Positions 5,098-7,248 of a DNA stretch of 7,248 bases are shown here, piece by piece. The stretch comes from Deltaproteobacteria bacterium (GTDB taxonomy: Bacteria > Desulfobacterota > DSM-4660 > Desulfatiglandales > Desulfatiglandaceae), in assembly GCA_019313765.1 (NCBI GenBank), contig JAFDAP010000076.1:1-7248 (forward strand), written 5' to 3'. The notes under the pieces were generated by a model. That model had not been told where the DNA came from and searched no databases. It worked only from the letters and a program-made list of their open reading frames with translations. Position numbers and translations under genes: made by a program. Within the stretch, counting starts at the first letter, position 1. Every line of letters begins with the position of its first letter.

Positions 5098-6116
5098 TTT
5101 TCAGCACCCTTTTGCGGCGCAAAACGCTTTGGTTTAAACCATGTCTCTAATGCGGGCGTGAGGGGGTTCATGAGCAGGATGGCATAACAGACCCCTTCCG
5201 GATATCCGCCTTTTAGGCGAATAAGAACGGTCAGGGCGCCCACGCCGGCGCCGAAAATAATCTTTCCTGTTTCCTGGGTCGGAGAGGTCACGTAATCGGT
5301 GGCCATGAAAAAGGCCCCTAATATAACGCCGCCGGAAAGCACAGCCAGAATAGGATTGCCCGTAAATAGCTTCTCCCCTCCAAACACCCAGGTAAAAAAT
5401 CCCACAGAAACGATCACCGAGACCGGTATATGCCAGGAGATGTATTTCTTGTAGAGGAGATAGATGCCGCCAATAAGAAGCAGCAGTGCAGATGTTTCAC
5501 CAATACAACCGGGCCGCCAGCCAATAAAAAAATCACTATAAATAGTAGACAGGGACCCGAATTTTTCAAGAACTGCTGCCATGCCGTAATGCTTCAGCAC
5601 ATAGAGCGGCGTGGCAGTCGACACCGCGTCTATTCCCGTACCCATATATTTGAAGACAGCCGCATCGCGGATGGGGACAAGCCAGGCCGAGGTCATGGCC
5701 ACTGGAAAGGTGGCTAACAGAAATGCCCGGCCGATCAGGGCGGGGTTGAATATGTTGAATCCGATGCCTCCCAGGAGGTGTTTGGCCACGTAAATGGCCA
5801 TGACTGCACCTAATATGGGAATCCAGTACGGCACGCCGGGCGGTATAATATAGGCCAGCAGGAGCCCGGTAATCACGGCACTCCCGTCTCTGATGGTTAT
5901 GGGGCGATTCAGGAGTTTCTGAGAAATAGCCTCTGTTGCAACACAACTTATAACGCTGATAAGGGTAATGATGAGTGTTTGCAGGCCAAAGATAAACACG
6001 GACAGGATAAGCGGAGGCAGCAGGCAAGCCACTACGGTCCACATTATCTTTTCCACCGATTCCCTGCTTTTCACATGAGGAGAAACAGAGACTATCCACA
6101 AAGGGGATTCGGACAC
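5094..6116 (-). CDS. rnfD: RnfD, membrane subunit with covalent FMN
   Basis: RnfD is a polytopic membrane subunit carrying covalent FMN and related to NqrB. From the GTG at 6116 it has 340 residues. Family signatures are I-R-D-G-S-A-V-I-T-G-L-L-L-A (76-89), L-L-G-G-I-G-F-N-I-F-N-P-A-L-I-G-R-A (114-131), and near the C-terminus F-F-M-A-T-D-Y-V-T-S-P with G-G-Y-P-E-G-V-C-Y-A. The FMN site reads D163-A-V-S-T-A-T169-P-L, where the more usual text is S-G-A-T; Thr169 is the predicted acceptor. The start is uncertain: the GTG has only a weak upstream purine run, while a good AAGGAG at 6157-6162 would serve a start eleven codons earlier, where the codon is ATC. The gene follows rnfC after about 70 bp and overlaps rnfG by four bases. 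Confidence 0.94.
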   Translation of the reverse strand: MSESPLWIVSVSPHVKSRESVEKIMWTVVACLLPPLILSVFIFGLQTLIITLISVISCVATEAISQKLLNRPITIRDGSAVITGLLLAYIIPPGVPYWIPILGAVMAIYVAKHLLGGIGFNIFNPALIGRAFLLATFPVAMTSAWLVPIRDAAVFKYMGTGIDAVSTATPLYVLKHYGMAAVLEKFGSLSTIYSDFFIGWRPGCIGETSALLLLIGGIYLLYKKYISWHIPVSVIVSVGFFTWVFGGEKLFTGNPILAVLSGGVILGAFFMATDYVTSPTQETGKIIFGAGVGALTVLIRLKGGYPEGVCYAILLMNPLTPALETWFKPKRFAPQKGAEK

Positions 6117-6156
6117 CGGAAGGGTGCTCTCTTTTACCTGTTCTTCGATGACGCTA

Positions 6157-6162
6157 CTCCTT
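6157..6162 (-). promoter_or_regulatory. Ribosome binding site upstream of rnfD
   Basis: AAGGAG on the minus strand lies seven bases before an in-frame ATC (6147-6149), eleven codons ahead of the GTG used here as the rnfD start. It is the best ribosome site in the rnfC-rnfD gap, so the true N-terminus may be longer. Confidence 0.5.
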
Positions 6163-6166
6163 AATA

Positions 6167-6183
6167 AAATTGCAAAGCAATTT
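6167..6183. other. Small A+T-rich hairpin in the rnfC-rnfD gap
   Basis: AAATTGC (6167-6173) and GCAATTT (6177-6183) form a perfect 7-bp stem with a 3-base loop, just after the rnfC stop and before the rnfD ribosome site. It is too weak for a convincing terminator; it might tune rnfD expression or mRNA stability, or be chance. Confidence 0.35.
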
Positions 6184-6186
6184 CAT

Positions 6187-7248
6187 TTACTTCTTCGCCT
6201 TCATTTTGGCAAGGCGAATAAATTGCACAAGGGGCCGTTTGGCCGGGCAGACAAAGGCGCAACAGCCACACTCAAAACACTCGAACACACCGAACTGGGA
6301 CGTGTCTTCGGCGCGTCCCGCTTCCACATAGACAGCAATTTCATTTGGCGAGAGACCCATGGGGCAGGCATCCAGGCACCAACCACAGCGGATGCACTGG
6401 CCATGGGGGCGAATGTCTATCTCATCGTCTGTGAGGAAAAGGACACCGGAGGTCGTTTTGGTCACCGGCATGTCAAGGGTGGATACGGCAAAACCCATCA
6501 TAGGCCCGCCCATCAAAACCTTGGACAACTCCGGTTTTGTCCCTCCCAAAAAGGAGACGATATCGCTTAACTTGGTACCGACCCTGACCAGCAAATTTGC
6601 AGGCCGGTTAATACCTCTTCCCGATATGGTGATTACCTTCTCGTAAAGAGGCTTCTCGAGGACCACCGCATCGTAGACGGCCCTGGTGGTCCCCACGTTC
6701 TGTACGATCACACCCACGTCAAAAGGAAGCCCGAAGCCGGGGACCCGGCGGCCGGTAATACTCTCGATAAGCTGCTTTTCAGACCCCTGGGGATATTTGA
6801 CCTGCAGGGGGTCAACGGATATACGGAAACCGTTGGAAGAGTCCTTAGCCGTCTTTTTCAATGCCTCTATGGCATCGGGCTTGTTCGCTTCAATCCCGAT
6901 ATGACATTCCTTTAGCCCTAATATGCTCGAAAGTATCTTTGCCCCTTCAATAACCTGATCAGGGTGTTCAAGCATAACGCGGTGATCCGTGGTCAGGTAA
7001 GGCTCGCATTCCGCTCCGTTTATGATCAAGGTATCCACCCTGGCCTCCGGAGGCGGCGAAAGCTTCACATGGGTGGGAAAACCGGCCCCCCCTATCCCTA
7101 CAATTCCGGCCCTTTTGATCCTGTCGAGCAATTCATCCCTTGAAAGATCCATCCATTTACAGGGTTTATACCCTCTTGGCCCGGCTTCCGGGTCGGTCTG
7201 GATAATAACGGATGAGGCGCTTACCGATATGGGATGTGCGGAAGTGGC
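6187..7248 (-). CDS. rnfC: RnfC, NADH-binding flavin and Fe-S subunit (N-terminus missing)
   Basis: RnfC is the peripheral cytoplasmic subunit that exchanges electrons with NAD(H) through FMN and two [4Fe-4S] clusters. The frame is open to the window edge. The visible 353 residues begin A-T-S-A-H-P-I-S-V-S-A-S and lack roughly the first 90 of a typical ~440. The ATG at 7152 is internal (preceded by P-C-K-W) and not the start. The nucleotide-binding part shows G-I-V-G-I-G-G-A-G-F-P-T-H-V-K-L and I-N-G-A-E-C-E-P-Y-L-T-T-D-H-R. The C-terminal part has two cluster motifs, C-I-R-C-G-W-C-L-D-A-C-P and C-F-E-C-G-C-C-A-F-V-C-P. It ends soon after the second motif (R-L-A-K-M-K-A-K-K), without the long Ala/Lys-rich tail of enteric RsxC. 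It is the first visible gene of the operon; any promoter would lie beyond the window. Confidence 0.96.
   Translation of the reverse strand, partial: ATSAHPISVSASSVIIQTDPEAGPRGYKPCKWMDLSRDELLDRIKRAGIVGIGGAGFPTHVKLSPPPEARVDTLIINGAECEPYLTTDHRVMLEHPDQVIEGAKILSSILGLKECHIGIEANKPDAIEALKKTAKDSSNGFRISVDPLQVKYPQGSEKQLIESITGRRVPGFGLPFDVGVIVQNVGTTRAVYDAVVLEKPLYEKVITISGRGINRPANLLVRVGTKLSDIVSFLGGTKPELSKVLMGGPMMGFAVSTLDMPVTKTTSGVLFLTDDEIDIRPHGQCIRCGWCLDACPMGLSPNEIAVYVEAGRAEDTSQFGVFECFECGCCAFVCPAKRPLVQFIRLAKMKAKK

Noticed and set aside
6167..6183. Terminator after rnfC
   Set aside because: The stem is short and A+T-rich with no clear T-run, and the downstream genes belong to the same complex, so transcription must pass through.
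7150..7152. ATG at 7152 as the rnfC start
   Set aside because: The frame stays open for 32 more codons to the window edge with RnfC-like sequence; the gene is simply cut.

Overview
The window carries most of an rnf operon on the minus strand, read right to left as rnfC (5' end cut by the window edge), rnfD, rnfG, rnfE, rnfA, rnfB and apbE. At the left edge, on the plus strand and convergent with apbE, is the 3' end of a lytic transglycosylase gene. The order rnfCDGEAB is the one I know from Acetobacterium/Clostridium-type Rnf clusters, not the rnfABCDGE order of enterics. Protein style, a Tat-exported ApbE, an in-frame UGA that looks like a selenocysteine codon, and intergenic repeats of a familiar kind suggest an anaerobic Desulfobacterota (former Deltaproteobacteria: sulfate reducer or syntroph). 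That assignment is inference.

Layout: 1-397 lytic transglycosylase C-terminal part (+). 398-491 intergenic stretch with a bidirectional hairpin terminator. 492-1553 apbE. 1578-2444 rnfB, read through an in-frame TGA at 2283-2285. 2453-3415 rnfA with an unusual lipoprotein/Ig-like extension. 3422-4039 rnfE (TTG start). 4040-4182 intergenic stretch holding a branched palindromic repeat. 4183-5097 rnfG. 5094-6116 rnfD. 6117-6186 short gap. 6187-7248 rnfC.

Together the Rnf proteins form a membrane complex that couples electron transfer between ferredoxin and NAD to ion translocation. RnfB takes ferredoxin electrons, RnfA/RnfE hold an intramembrane Fe-S cluster, RnfG/RnfD carry covalent FMN, and RnfC handles NADH. 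ApbE, last in the operon, is the enzyme that attaches FMN to RnfG and RnfD.

The main result is that rnfB is not broken. Its internal TGA falls exactly on the first cysteine of the family's N-terminal Fe-S motif (Q-U-G-G-C-G-F-A-G-C). It is followed, at the spacing expected for a bacterial SECIS, by a perfect 8-bp hairpin with a G-containing loop. This predicts a selenocysteine-containing RnfB. Further oddities are the 125-residue exported extension on RnfA, the loss of one conserved intramembrane cysteine in RnfE, an enlarged RnfG, and a structured repeat inside the operon. No separate unknown system is visible. The novelty lies in this modified Rnf complex.
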